Positions 20,472-30,814 of a stretch of 64,000 bases of DNA are shown here, one piece after another. The position numbers and the translations under genes were made by a program. The DNA comes from Nemertoderma westbladi. Its lineage: Eukaryota; Xenacoelomorpha; Nemertodermatida; Nemertodermatidae. Below the pieces are notes generated by a model, which ran no database searches, was not told the origin of the DNA, and saw only the letters and a list, made by a program, of their open reading frames with translations. The stretch spans positions 28,927 to 92,926 of the forward strand of contig JAUCBJ010006941.1 in the NCBI GenBank assembly GCA_032718475.1, read 5' to 3'. The stretch's first letter is position 1, and the number at the start of each line of letters is the position of its first letter.

Positions 20472-22165
20472 TCACAATTGTTGAAGCTTGTGTTGTATAT
20501 ATGACACGTCATATGTCATTCTACTTGTATTCCCTCTATCCTCGTGACATTGTGGGCCAGAATATAGTTTAAAAAGATGAGGATGCCTGTCTATATGTTT
20601 CTTTATATCACGGTTCACCTTTTGTAACATATCCTCAAAGGTGTCTGTATCTATTCTTGGAGTTTTAAAATTTCCCTGAAAATCATTCATTGTTGCAACT
20701 CCAAACCAATTCTTAACTTCATAATTGAAGTCCTTTAATCGATAATACTTTAAATTGCCTTTACCATAGTAGTGCAATTTGAATATATTTTTTCGGTCTT
20801 CCCATATATGGTTCAAGAGAAAAACTCTCGCGCAGGTATTTATGGGTATTGAAATAGGAATGCACATGTAGTAGTATATTAGGAAAAAGTGACTCATTAT
20901 TAAGAGCTATTTCTATATTGTGGCCTTCTTGTTTTAATACCTTGTTGAAATGCAACCAAGAGTACCATTTATAAGAAGTTTGGTTGTTGGGAAAACCACG
21001 AGTTAAAAAATTTTTAAGATTGATACTACTTACAGTTTTATCACTAGATGTCACATACAGTATTTTACACTTTGCGGTATCATTATAACACCAGCTAGTA
21101 ATATTATCAGCCTCAGCACACAGGTAATCAGTAAGTAGACCTTTGATTAGAATATCTTTAGTACCAATACGAGCCTCAATATCAGATAAATATATAAATT
21201 TACATTTATTAGAGGAGTTGTGGTCCTCGAGTTTTCTCTTTCTAGAATTCTGATTTCCTTCTCCAATAATTGTAGGTGGTATCTCATTTGTTTCACATTC
21301 ATTTCTATTTGACTCAGATGTACGTTTACCTTCACACTGTTCAGCCATTTTAGATGGTAATTTTCTCTTTCTAGGGCGCCCCCGGCCACCCACACCACCC
21401 AATACTAGAAGATCAGACTTGTTTATTCCCAAATGTTTCCCTTGATTTTCAGTATTAGTCATACTAGAACCGTTATCATAATCACCACATCTGTCGTCTT
21501 TGTTACCATATCCACTTGTATTGCTTTGCCCCGATTTATGGAAATCTCGAAAATATAGTTCGTTTTCTATACTACTTCCAAAACTTTCTACAGTTGTTTT
21601 TACATCTGCATTTATACTATTGTGTCTTCTAACACACCTGACAGAGCAAAACCTTCTAAAAGGACAGACAGATTGATTGTATTAATACAACTTTGGAACA
21701 CATTTCACACTTATGATATTTTACTTTCTGAGTGTTTTGTTGCCTGTAAGGAACAGTTGTTTGATATTTAACATTGTTATTACCTGAAGTTAAACATTGC
21801 CAATTTATCGATAGCTTTTTCGGTCTAGAAGATGGCGCCTTGGAGACAACTACCTCACAAGGCCTACAATACAACTTACCAACTCGGCCAGAAAAAATAC
21901 CCAGACACTTTCTACACTTTGTAAATAATTCAGTACACTTTTTTGCAGTTTGTTTACAACCAACAGAAGCAACAAACTGCGTTTTGTTTCTACGTTCCCC
22001 ACACTTTCCACAAAAGACTATTTCTCTGGCAAACTTCCTGCATACAGTGCAGGTGTCCCTCTTCATCCCATTGACACCACATACTGGTTTAGTTGGATGT
22101 GGACCAGACATACCTGGTATATACGTAGGCACTACACTCGTCTTCATTCTACACTCGCTACACAT
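20472..22165 (-). pseudogene. 5' part of the minus-strand gene: CxxC-rich and basic regions
   Basis: Three pieces. 22165-21656 has many Cys pairs (CSEC, CTVC, CGKC, CRKC, CRPC, CEMC), a zinc-binding type region. After a frame change near 21660, CPFRRFCSVRCVRRHN leads without a stop into the 21462-20761 piece, which holds an AT-hook-like patch (GGRGRPRKRKLPSK), a bipartite basic signal (NSRKRKLEDH) and LYVTSSDKTVSSINLKNFLT. Another frame change near 20800 leads into WEDRKNIFKLHYYGKGNLKY and RDIKKHIDRHPHLFKLYSGP, ending at 20472. Zinc-binding pairs plus an AT-hook suggest a DNA-binding nuclear protein. The upstream end runs into the 26-bp minisatellite. Confidence 0.45.
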
Positions 22166-22318
22166 ACTACACTCGATACTACACTCGCAGTATCATAATA
22201 TATACCAGGACAGCAGTATTCTACTACATACAAGGACAGCAGTATCCTACTACATACAAGGACAACAGTATCATAATATATACCAGGACAGCAGTATCCT
22301 ACTACATACAAGGACAGC
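22166..22318. repeat. 26-bp minisatellite, left part
   Basis: Units of the type CAGTATCCTACTACATACAA + GGACAG (26 bp), alternating with CAGTATCATAATATATACCA + GGACAG. The array is interrupted at 22319 by RTE copy C and resumes at 23489. Confidence 0.9.
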
Positions 22319-23488
22319 TACTACTACTAGGATCGGCATGCTGCATTGCAGCTGCATTTTTAAGAATGCTGTGCCGGCTTGTCAACAAAATTGCACCGCC
22401 ACAACTCCCTATCACCCATGACATTTGCTAGATCATCCGCATCTTTAAGGCCAGTGTCCTTTAAGATGCGTCTCAAGAAAGTCATGGGCTGTCCACCATG
22501 CTTATTTACTCCATGAGGCTGCCAAAGTACAAGATTATGCACTGGCTGGTCCTCACGGCGAAAGCAATGTCCTGCAAAGCGGAGGCGATTTTGTTCTAGT
22601 GTCAAGCTTGGGGGAACCAATGAGACACCTCCAATGTTATATAGTGTCTGGTTGGAGATGTGTGCATTGTACTTGACACAATGTACCCGGCGTAGCATTC
22701 TTGTGAATGTGCCATCCAGAGATTTGGTGTCCTCAGCAGTTAGAGCCCAGCATGGACTCCCGTAGAGGAGTACTGGAACTACTGCTGCTCTAAATAATCG
22801 GACCTTAAGTTTCCGATTAATTCTAGGTGACTTCCAAATCCTGGAAAGCCTATTCAAGGCTGCCCATGCCTTTCCCTTACGTATTCGAAGGTCCTCACCT
22901 GACTTCCGGATCCATGATCCCAGGTAACAGAAGTCGTCCACATGCTCAAGCATACCATCCTTTGAGCTTATGCTCATCCGATCAGAGACTTGCTGAGGAC
23001 TTTCAAAGTTAACTGTCAGAATTTTGGTCTTTCTGGAGTTAATAAAAAGACCAACACTAGAAGCAGCATGTTCTAATGAGCTGAGGAGCCGCTGGGCTCC
23101 CTCTAATGATTCTGAGAGTACTCCTAAGTCATCAGCAAAGTCTAGATCAGTTAGGTACTTGGCAGGATTTCCTCGACTTCTGGAGCCAGTAGGTGGAGTT
23201 ATCATCACCCCATCATCATTATGATGATCTAAGGACATGCGTAGAACATAGTCAACCACAATAATGAACAAGAATGGTGCAAGTGTGTCTCCTTGGAGGA
23301 CGCCCCATAACACTTCAAATGGTTCTGTGTCACCGTCAACAGTAGACACAAATGTTGTCGAACCATCGTATACTGATCTGATTGCTGCAATAATTTCATC
23401 AGGAATCCCATATAATGAAAGTATGCTGAACATACGTGAGCGAGAGACTGAATCAAAGGCCTTGAAGAAGTCAACAAAGATAACAGCC
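22319..23488 (-). mobile_element. RTE-like non-LTR retrotransposon, copy C, inside a minisatellite
   Basis: The 3' end with (TAG)n tail is at 22319; the 5' truncation is at 23488, in the codons for VIFVDFFKAFD. All RT motifs after that are intact (GVLQGDTLAPFLF, LDFADD), and the frame is open to the stop at 22360. The frame also stays open outward through the minisatellite to 23625, giving a chimeric start with LLSLYVVGYCCPGIYYDTAV repeats. The sequence is very close to copies A and E. Microhomology (ACAGC) is present at both junctions, so the target duplication cannot be read. Confidence 0.9.
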
Positions 23489-23735
23489 GTATCATAATAT
23501 ATACCAGGACAGCAGTATCCTACTACATACAAGGACAGCAGTATCCTACTACATACAAGGACAGCAGTATCATAATATATACCAGGACAGCAGTATCCTA
23601 CTACATACAAGGACAGCAGTATCATAATATATACCAGGACAGCAGTAACGTACTACATACCAGGACAGCAATATCCTACTACATGCCAGTACAGCAGTAT
23701 CATACTACATACCAGGACAGCAGTATCATAACTAC
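23489..23735. repeat. 26-bp minisatellite, right part
   Basis: Continuation of the array split by RTE copy C. The last units diverge (CAGTAACGTACTACATACCA, CAATATCCTACTACATGCCA). It ends at the AT run before the palindrome. Confidence 0.9.
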
Positions 23736-23758
23736 ATACGATATATATATATATACAT

Positions 23759-23876
23759 ATATAGTCAAGTGTAGAACGAAAATAATAATAATAATAGACA
23801 GACCAATATCAAGCAATATTGCTTGATATTGGTCTGTCTATTATTATTATTATTTTCGTTCTACACTTGACTATAT
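23759..23876. repeat. perfect 118-bp palindrome (59-bp arms, no spacer)
   Basis: The left arm 23759-23817 (ATATAGTCAAGTGTAGAACG ... ATATCAAGCAAT) is the exact inverse of the right arm 23818-23876, with the axis between 23817 and 23818. Both arms contain the same number of AAT repeats. It is embedded in TATA-rich DNA (flanks near 23737-23760 and 23937-24010). No coding frame. Confidence 0.95.
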
Positions 23877-23936
23877 TTGAGAGACCGGATCATGCTGAAC
23901 ATGGTTGTTTGAAAAAGCGTTCCTACTTGATTTAAT

Positions 23937-24012
23937 TATATATACATATATATATATATCTATATACGATATACGATATATATATATCTATATACGATAT
24001 ACGATATATAAG
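23937..24012. repeat. TATACGATA/TA low-complexity tract
   Basis: AT-rich run with CTATATACGATATACGATAT repeated twice. It is a simple repeat next to the palindrome. Confidence 0.8.
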
Positions 24013-24154
24013 ATAGTATGAAACAATATTAATAACAAAATTTTCCTCGACCTTTAGTAAATAATTAGCATTAACCAAACTGAAATCAAATATATCACAC
24101 TACATATAAATTAATATAAAAATATAAATAAATCAAAGAAATATATCCACCGTT

Positions 24155-24410
24155 TGCTAAAAATGCAGCTGCTGGTGTGTCTACGGTGTGTCTGCTGGTG
24201 TTATCTTCGCTATCGCCTGAATCGATATTGCAACTCCTGTATCTTTTATTTTTCCTTTTAACGCGTTTACTTCCACCTATCATATTGTTCATCGCTATCA
24301 TCATCAGCATTTCCATCATATTCTTTCATCATTGTGTTCACAGTTTCCTCTAAATCTTCTGCCCCATAGTCATCCAACTTAAGAAGAAGACTTTCTCAAT
24401 GGGATTTCGA
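24155..24410 (-). pseudogene. acidic/basic coding fragment, unknown
   Basis: One minus-strand frame reads LLLKLDDYGAEDLEETVNTM and DGNADDDSDEQYDRWK. A shifted frame continues KRVKRKNKRYRSCNIDSGDS and DTPAAAFLANG. Acidic then basic tracts of this kind occur at the N-terminus of many nuclear or transposase proteins. No domain is visible. The frame change near 24260 suggests decay. Confidence 0.25.
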
Positions 24411-24742
24411 TGTTACCGAAGAATACGAGGTTGTAATCGATTTTTCGAGCCTCCGTAGGCAAACATACAAAATACACTTCCTCAGGACTCTGATTTCAAT
24501 AACGAAATAATTATATTATAATTATTCCCCCTTTCCTTATTCAGTCGTAATATTTATCTCAAATTATTCGACGCAATATTCATCCCGAAAATAGTCACCA
24601 AAATATTCTTCTCAGAATATTATCCCAGACCTCACATTACAACTTATTGCCCCAACCCACACATCCTTAGCCGTGGCGGGCGTGTCAAACCTTGCCTGAT
24701 CCGCCCAATACACTTCATCCAATACACTATCCAGGGTCCATT

Positions 24743-25560
24743 GTTATGTAATACACCCCTTCCCTTGCACTGGCCCCCAGCACACAGCTTATGGCCGCCA
24801 CCCAATAGCAAGGCACCAATATTAATTTGTCTATATTATTGAGTAATTATATTTAACATTGTTCGAACATGCACCAATATTAATTGGTCTATTATATTGG
24901 GTAATTATATTTAACATTGTTTGAACGTAAGCCTGCCCAGAAAGTCCACCTGTGCACATAATTAGGGGTCTAAATATTGACCCCACAGCAGGCTATAAAT
25001 AGGGGCGCATCGGGACTAAAACTTTAAGGGTTTTCACTCAGCCTCAGGCATAACTATTGAGCCTAGCTAGCTCCTCAGTACAGCAGAGGTCCCTGGCCTA
25101 GAAGTCAGCTCTGTTCCGAGTTGGGGCCGTCTTTGTTGCTGGATCGGGCCTGAGAAAGGCTTTGCGGTTGCCAGTAACTTAAGACGATTCCGCTGTCGGA
25201 CGGCTGTACTATCTTAGCCTAAAAGCCAGCTCTGGTCCAAAGTTGGGGCCCTCTTTGTTGCTGGATCGGGCCTGCGAAAGGCTTTGCGGTCGCCAGTAAC
25301 ATGAGACGGTTCCGTCGTTGGTCTGAGCACATTGGCTAAACAAGCCCGGAGCGCTTGTGTGCTTGCTATTGCCTACCAGGCAAAAGTAGCAGCGTCTCCA
25401 CCGGCTCGGCTCTCCTGCCCACGGTAGTGCTGGTGCACTGTCCACAGGCTATATGTTTATTTGCGGTTCGCCCAAATAAACCTCTATGGTCTGAGAACAA
25501 ATTGCAGCTAACCTTTTAAGTCCAATCGGTACCACCCCTATTTGGATTCAGACGGTAACC
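24743..25560 (+). promoter_or_regulatory. LTR-like promoter and poly(A) cassette
   Basis: Contains in order: a 62-bp tandem duplication (24807-24928, GCACCAATATTAATT...), a TATA box (TATAAATAG at 24994), a roughly 120-bp tandem duplication (about 25097-25205 and 25217-25322, with GGATCGGGCCTG and AAAGGCTTTGCGG), and AATAAA at 25475. The order of upstream repeats, TATA and poly(A) signal fits U3-R-U5 of a solo LTR. TGTTATGTAATACACC at 24743 could be its start. I could not fix the right end or a target duplication, so it could instead be a host promoter. Confidence 0.4.
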
Positions 25561-25794
25561 TGGTGTTCTGCACTATCGCCAAGTTCCAATAGCGTGAAGA
25601 GCTGCACCAAGTTTATTACGACTTTTCTCATGACCTTTCACAATTTATTATAGACGTTCTACAATTTTCCCAAGACTTTCCCAAATTTTCTAAGACTTTA
25701 TAGACTTTCTACGACTTTATTAGCCTATGACTTTTTCACGATTTATTAAGATGTTTTTCAAAACAATCGATTATTGTTAGATTCTTTCCCTTTA
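25561..25794. other. non-coding spacer
   Basis: Repeats of CTTTCTACGACTTTATTA-like phrases (TTATTACGACTTTTC, TTTCCCAAGACTTTCCC) are visible. No gene. Confidence 0.4.
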
Positions 25795-25979
25795 TTTATG
25801 ATACAACATACGATTCATCATCGCTCGATTCTTCATCTTTGATTTCACTGTCTGATGTGAGTTCGACATCTGATGACATGGAGGAGTCTGATTCTGAAGG
25901 ACTATGAGAATCATAGCTTTCATTGTTGCATAATTCATAGTCATAGTCACAGTCATTATCGTTACTATTGTGTACCTCC
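25795..25979 (-). CDS. possible acidic terminal exon
   Basis: A minus-strand frame reads VHNSNDNDCDYDYELCNNES, then SPSESDSSMSSDVELTSDSE and IKDEESSDDESYVVS before a TAA followed at once by AATAAA. Upstream, TTGGGGCACAG just before GAGGTACACAAT could be a splice acceptor. The composition is that of an acidic C-terminal tail. No upstream exon could be identified, and it may be a fortuitous frame or part of a decayed TE gene. Confidence 0.25.
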
Positions 25980-25989
25980 TGTGCCCCAA

Positions 25990-26840
25990 CTATTTATTCA
26001 AGCAGATCTAGATCTATTGTTTGTAAATCCATCATATACAGTAGGCTACTTCATATGGCCTACATATCCAATATCTGCTCTCAGACTGTCAGAATAATAC
26101 TGTACTGTTCGTTTATTTCTAACACACTATAAAATAACTTACTATCAATATAATATGGCACACATAATAACTATATACCTACAGTGTAGTAGTTTAGTTC
26201 ACTATTTTTTATCATTATACCAACCTAAAACCATGGGCTACATTTGTAGCCCAGTGTGTCACTTTAATACAAATGTATCATAGATTATCTTATGATTGGT
26301 CAAATAACTTAAATCAAGCTACAACCAGGTAGGTATATATATATTATATACACAATAGGGTGTAGTGAATTTTCGAAATTTCTGATTTTCGTTCCAGAAG
26401 TCATTCAAAATATGTGGTTGGACCTTTTTTGTTATAATGTATGACTCGAATTATATTAAGGTATATATGTAATGTGATATATAGACAATTCTATAATGTC
26501 ACACACACATCATGGGTCGAAAATATAGGAACACCCCATCCAATATCCTGATTTTTATTCAGAGGTATTTGGCTAATAAGAGGAAATTAATATAAACGGT
26601 GTTTCATTGCATTCAACCAATACAGTATAGAATATCTTAATTTATCTAGAACGTAATGTATTAATTATAAGTTCTATATGAAATAATAGCTTCTTAGTCA
26701 TCATGATTAGATAAGATTGTTAAGATAAGATAAGACAAGACACGATTGTTAAAATACGATATTGAAAAACTGTTTTAATTAATATTCAAAAAATTAGATG
26801 TAAGTGTATTTGATACAGCTGATTATCAATAACAGCTGTT
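25990..26840. other. AT-rich non-coding region
   Basis: No gene seen. Short direct repeats of AAGATAAGATAAGACAAGAC near 26714-26740. Confidence 0.4.
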
Positions 26841-26847
26841 AAATGTG

Positions 26848-26855
26848 TATAAAAG
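26848..26855 (+). promoter_or_regulatory. TATA box
   Basis: TATAAAAG, about 300 bp upstream of the ATG of the FHA-type pseudogene. Position and strand fit a core promoter for it, with transcription expected from about 26878. Confidence 0.4.
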
Positions 26856-27146
26856 AAGGAAGAATATTTTTAAATAGTTCCCTGTTGTTTAATTATTTGG
26901 TTTACTTTTGTATTATAATTTTGATCTATTGTTATTCGGCTTTTTATTATTTAATGGTATATCCTTAACGGCTATCCTTACGACACATTTCTTCACTTAC
27001 CTTGATTAATTCCTCCACCACCTTCAATTCGACTTTGTTTTGCATCACACGACAACGACTACCTTGAAACCCTTACCGTGTCTAGTGACACCGTTTACAC
27101 ACAGTTACATTTTTCAAGACTACGATTTTCGGCTGCTCATTCGTGA

Positions 27147-27695
27147 TGTCTGGATTTAACTACATTGTCCACCACAATTACCGTTTCCAATCATGTTTGG
27201 CGATACGATCATTGGTCGCGGTACATTGCTGGAAATAACTGATGCCAATGTTTCTAGAAAACACGCAGTGCTCCGCATCACCAACAATGGGCGATTATGG
27301 GTAAAACCCACACACGAGAATCCTACATTCTACAAACCCAACGGGAACATGACTTTCCACTTGTTGGAAATAGTGTTGGCAGGAACTCCATCATAAAGAG
27401 ATGATATCTCTACTTCCAATGACTCATGCGTACGAAATAATATCGACAACAATCGATGACAGTGATGCCACTGTTTTGTTAATCGAAAGTGAAGACGAGA
27501 TATGGTTTTACGATATAAATAGCGGCGAGTGGGACGGAACTGTTTTGCCCAGAATAGGAGGAAGAGGAGGTCATGGACAACCTCACTGATTTGGAGGTGG
27601 ACGAGGTGATGGATAACCTCCCTGATTTGGAGGTGGAAGAGGTGATGGACAACCTCCCTGATTTGGAGGTGGACGAGGTAATGGACAACCATCCT
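27147..27695 (+). pseudogene. FHA-domain gene resembling APLF/PNKP, frameshifted
   Basis: ATG 27147 opens MSGFNYIVHHNYRFQ in one frame. A second frame (27193-27396) holds the core of an FHA domain: DTIIGRGTLLEITDANVSRK, HAVLRITNNGRLWVKPTHEN, PTFYKPNG. A third frame (from 27401) continues ISLLPMTHAYEI, which is where the last FHA strand (GDxISLLP) is expected. IGRG, SRxHA and the KPTHxNPxF segment are the APLF/PNKP-type FHA pattern, which binds phosphothreonine on XRCC1/XRCC4 in DNA break repair. After the FHA region come an acidic linker and a 12-residue repeat. Three frames are needed, so it is a pseudogene, or the assembly has indels here. The domain assignment is good; the orthology is not proven. 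Confidence 0.55.
27565..27690 (+). repeat. 36-bp coding repeat (EVMDNLPDLEVD)
   Basis: Three and a half units of 36 bp, GAGGTGATGGACAACCTCCC + TGATTTGGAGGTGGAC. The period keeps frame and encodes EVMDNLPDLEVD repeated. It forms the acidic tail of the FHA-type pseudogene. Confidence 0.85.
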
Positions 27696-27989
27696 GAATG
27701 TATATATGGCACGTGGTGTTTTTGTATTAAACTTGAACACCTTAACAATTTCAAACATACTCCCCCCCCACATAAGAGCATCTAGCCCTCTATCTGTTGT
27801 TTCTTCAATAATATGTAGACTTTAATTTGTTAATAATTTTAAATTATTTGTTATTAATAAACAATATTAATCAATAATTAAATAATTATAATAAAAATAA
27901 TTTAATTATTAATAAACTGGTGGCATAATTTTATAATTATTATTTATTAATTTTATTATAAAATTTATTTGGTTGCCAATGGGACCTGA

Positions 27990-28205
27990 AGCCCCCCCCC
28001 CCCCCCCCCCCCCAGAATAACACTGTCAGCCCTCCCAGCCAAAAAAAAATCGATGAAAAAAAGGAAAAAGGAAAAAGGGAATTTATATTTTCAAAAAAAA
28101 GGGAAAAAAAGGATACGATGCAGTTCAGAAAAAGGACAAAAAGGATCGGATACGGTTCAAAAAAAGGGAAAAACTGAATTGATATTATCTTTAAAAAAGG
28201 ATAGT
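27990..28205. repeat. poly(C) run and purine-rich tract
   Basis: A C-homopolymer of about 24 bases (27991-28014) followed by roughly 160 bases that are almost all A and G on the plus strand (GAAAAAAAGGAAAAAGG..., three blocks of AAAAAGG). Strong strand asymmetry; frames across it are not genes. Confidence 0.8.
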
Positions 28206-28848
28206 AAACATTATATTTCATTAACCTTATATAGGCCTATTAAGAAACTTCACTGTATGTTGAAAATGAGATGTAATATCTTGAGGTTATCCTTAACCAA
28301 CCAACCTTAACCACTGGGGTGTTTAGACCATTAGCAGCACTGGCGGGGGGTCGATTCGGCCCCCCACTGTATTTTTGTAATCATCCAATAAAATCCTACG
28401 AAATTTGGGCTGTAGGTGAAAAAATTATCGAAGAACATTTTCAAATCCAAAAAAATGAAAATTTCATAAGGTGGGTATAATAATTTTCATGAAAAATAGA
28501 AGTAGTCCCAGGATAAAATATAAATTTTTTTGATATTCTAAAAACTGATAGTGTGGCTTTGTTGGCTAGTATTAGTAGGTTTTTCACTACGCTGAATCGA
28601 ATGTGATTATATTCCATTTCCGAAAATTGAACTGGATGCTATTTTTCGTGCACCTAAGAAGTGGGCATGGATGGCACTTCAAATTTTGAAAAATACGATA
28701 TTCGGGAAATACCCCCATCTTTTGATTTCAACGCGTTTTTATAGGTTTTCTGGACCGCTGAATCGATTAAAAATATTATCGAAGCCTGAAGACTTAGTGG
28801 ATCGTCCCTTTTGGAGCACCAAAATCAGGGTGTGGCACTTGAAATATT
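28206..28848. other. unassigned DNA flanking the LINE, internally repeated
   Basis: No gene. Two related stretches, GGCACTTCAAATTTTGAAAAATACGATA (28673-28700 region) and GGCACTTGAAATATT + TTGAAAAATACGAGA (the latter split by the LINE at 28848/30446), show that the target was itself a repeated sequence. Confidence 0.5.
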
Positions 28849-30445
28849 CAGTCCGGTTTTCGTAAATCATATACTACAGACACCTGCCTTATTAACTTAA
28901 TTGATACAATTAGATGTAATAACGCAAAGGGTTTATATACTGGTATGGTAATGTTGGACCTACAAAAGGCTTTCGATACAGTAAGTAGATCACGAAATTC
29001 TGCTTGGTAAGTTAGGCCTGGTGGGTGTAGGTTCTATAGACTGGTTCAAGTCCTACCTGTCAGACAGAGGTCAAACTGTAGTAGTCATTAGCAAATCGCA
29101 GTCTAATGTACAAGAGATTAGCTGTGGTGTACCGCAAGGTAGTATATTAGGTCGTCTGCTTTTTGTATGCTATGTAAATGATATGATAAGTAGTATAGAT
29201 CCCGATTTTAAACTCATTTTATATGCCGACGACAGTGCTCTTATTTTTTCTCATAAAGATCCTATCCATAGTTCCCAAAAGTTAAGTGCAGTTCTAGAAT
29301 CCTGTAATGAGTGGTTGGTTGATAATAAGCTATCCATTCACTCGGTAAGACTGAAAGTATTTTGTTTGGTTCCAAAAGAAAGTTAAAGAAGGTAACTAAG
29401 TTTGAAGTCACTAGTAATGGACATAGATTGAAAACAAAAAGGAAGTATATTTAGGCGCCACATTGGATAATTGCTTATCAGGAGAAAGTAAAGTGAAAAA
29501 TATTTTCTCGAAAGTTAACAGTAGGCTTAGGTTTCTATACAGAAATATAAATAGTTTAAACACCGACTCCCGCAAGTTACTTTGCTCTTCTTTAATACAG
29601 TGTCACATGGACTATGCATGCTCTTCTTGGTATGAAGGCTTAACCAAACAGCTTAAATGTAAATTACAAGTAGCTCAGAATAAAGTAGTACAATTTATTA
29701 AAGACTACAAACCTATAGGCACCACCTAACTGCAGATGAATTTTCTGAATCTGGACTACTTAACTTAGATGTAGAGTTAAGCAGCTACGCCTTAACCATG
29801 CGCATAAAGTGTATAATGGTAAACCATGTGCATAAAGTGTATAATGGTAAATGTCCCAATTACCTAAAACAAAAATTCAACAGAGTACGCGATACACACT
29901 CTTACAGTACCAGAGCTAGTGCTTCAAACTTCTACCTCCCGAATTGTAAATCCTTTGAATCTGATGCTTTCTTTTTTAACGGCATTAAAAATTGGAACGC
30001 TCTGCCTAATGAAATTAAAAACCTAAATAATCAACATTCTTATAAATCTGCAGTTAAATCTCACCTCCGTGTGCAATGTAAAAATATGTACAATAGTCCC
30101 ACAGTAAGTTATTAGTTTATTAATTATTTACTATTTATACTCTAATTACGTTTTGTATTAAATTGTTCTGTACATTACATCTTTATCGTTGAGTCGGACA
30201 TTGTCACGCTCTCGGTAAAGTGTTGTACATGTACATAGTGTAATAATTACGTTTATATTGGTTTTAGGTTAGCGTAGTGTAATATTGTATTTGTAACCAA
30301 GTAACATAAAGGACCCCCTTGGAAATAAGCTGCAAAGCTTTAGGGGTAATCCTATATGTTATGTTGGACAATAACTTTATACCGGTACATTGTTTGGTGT
30401 ATTTGTTATTGTTTTTACATAATGTATAAATAAATCTATCTATCT
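28849..30445 (+). mobile_element. CR1/L2-like non-LTR retrotransposon, 5'-truncated
   Basis: Flanked by ATATT on both sides (28844-28848 and 30446-30450), a likely 5-bp target duplication. The 3' end is AATAAA then (TCTA)n. Coding content: SGFRKSYTTDTCLINLID, MLDLQKAFDTV (motif A), SCGVPQGSILGRLLFVCYVN (motif B), ILYADDSALIF (motif C, catalytic YADD), then a thumb region and the tail YSTRASASNFYLPNC... FFFNGIKNWNALPNEIK typical of CR1/L2/Rex clades. At least four frame breaks (near 29000, 29390, 29440, 29720). The endonuclease and 5' half are absent. It is older and of another clade than the RTE copies. Confidence 0.8.
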
Positions 30446-30608
30446 ATATTGAAAAATACGAGATTCGGAAAATATTTCCTCACGAAATCTCTATTTTAAT
30501 AATACCTTACATTAAACAACCAATGGGCATTAAGGAATGACGTCAATGAGGCCAACGGAATCTTATCCATTATTTCAGTCTTTACATGTACGTTCAACGT
30601 CTACCTCT

Positions 30609-30810
30609 CTATTTCAGTAGCCTACCAGTATGAGTACTGCTGTATGCAATACAAGTACCACACTCTACACAGTCACAGGAGGCTTCGACAGAAGGGCCAC
30701 CTTGATAGCTTGGGTTACCAATTATTTTACAGTTCAGCAGTTAGGCCGACCTACCGAATTATTGGTCCGGTCCGCCCCAGTCTGCCGGTAGCGTAGGGGT
30801 ATGATAGCTG
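30609..30810. repeat. 202-bp left flank shared with Kolobok copy 2
   Basis: Begins CTATTTCAGTAGCCTACCAG and runs to the TTAA before Kolobok copy 1. The same 202 bp, with a couple of substitutions, precede copy 2 at 37247-37448. It lies outside the TTAA, so it is not part of the element proper. Confidence 0.9.
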
Positions 30811-30814
30811 TTAA

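Noticed and set aside
18370-22165. Helitron assignment for the CxxC-rich gene
   Set aside because: One segment recalls the DUF6570-type region, but no Rep HUH motif, helicase motif or terminal hairpin was found.
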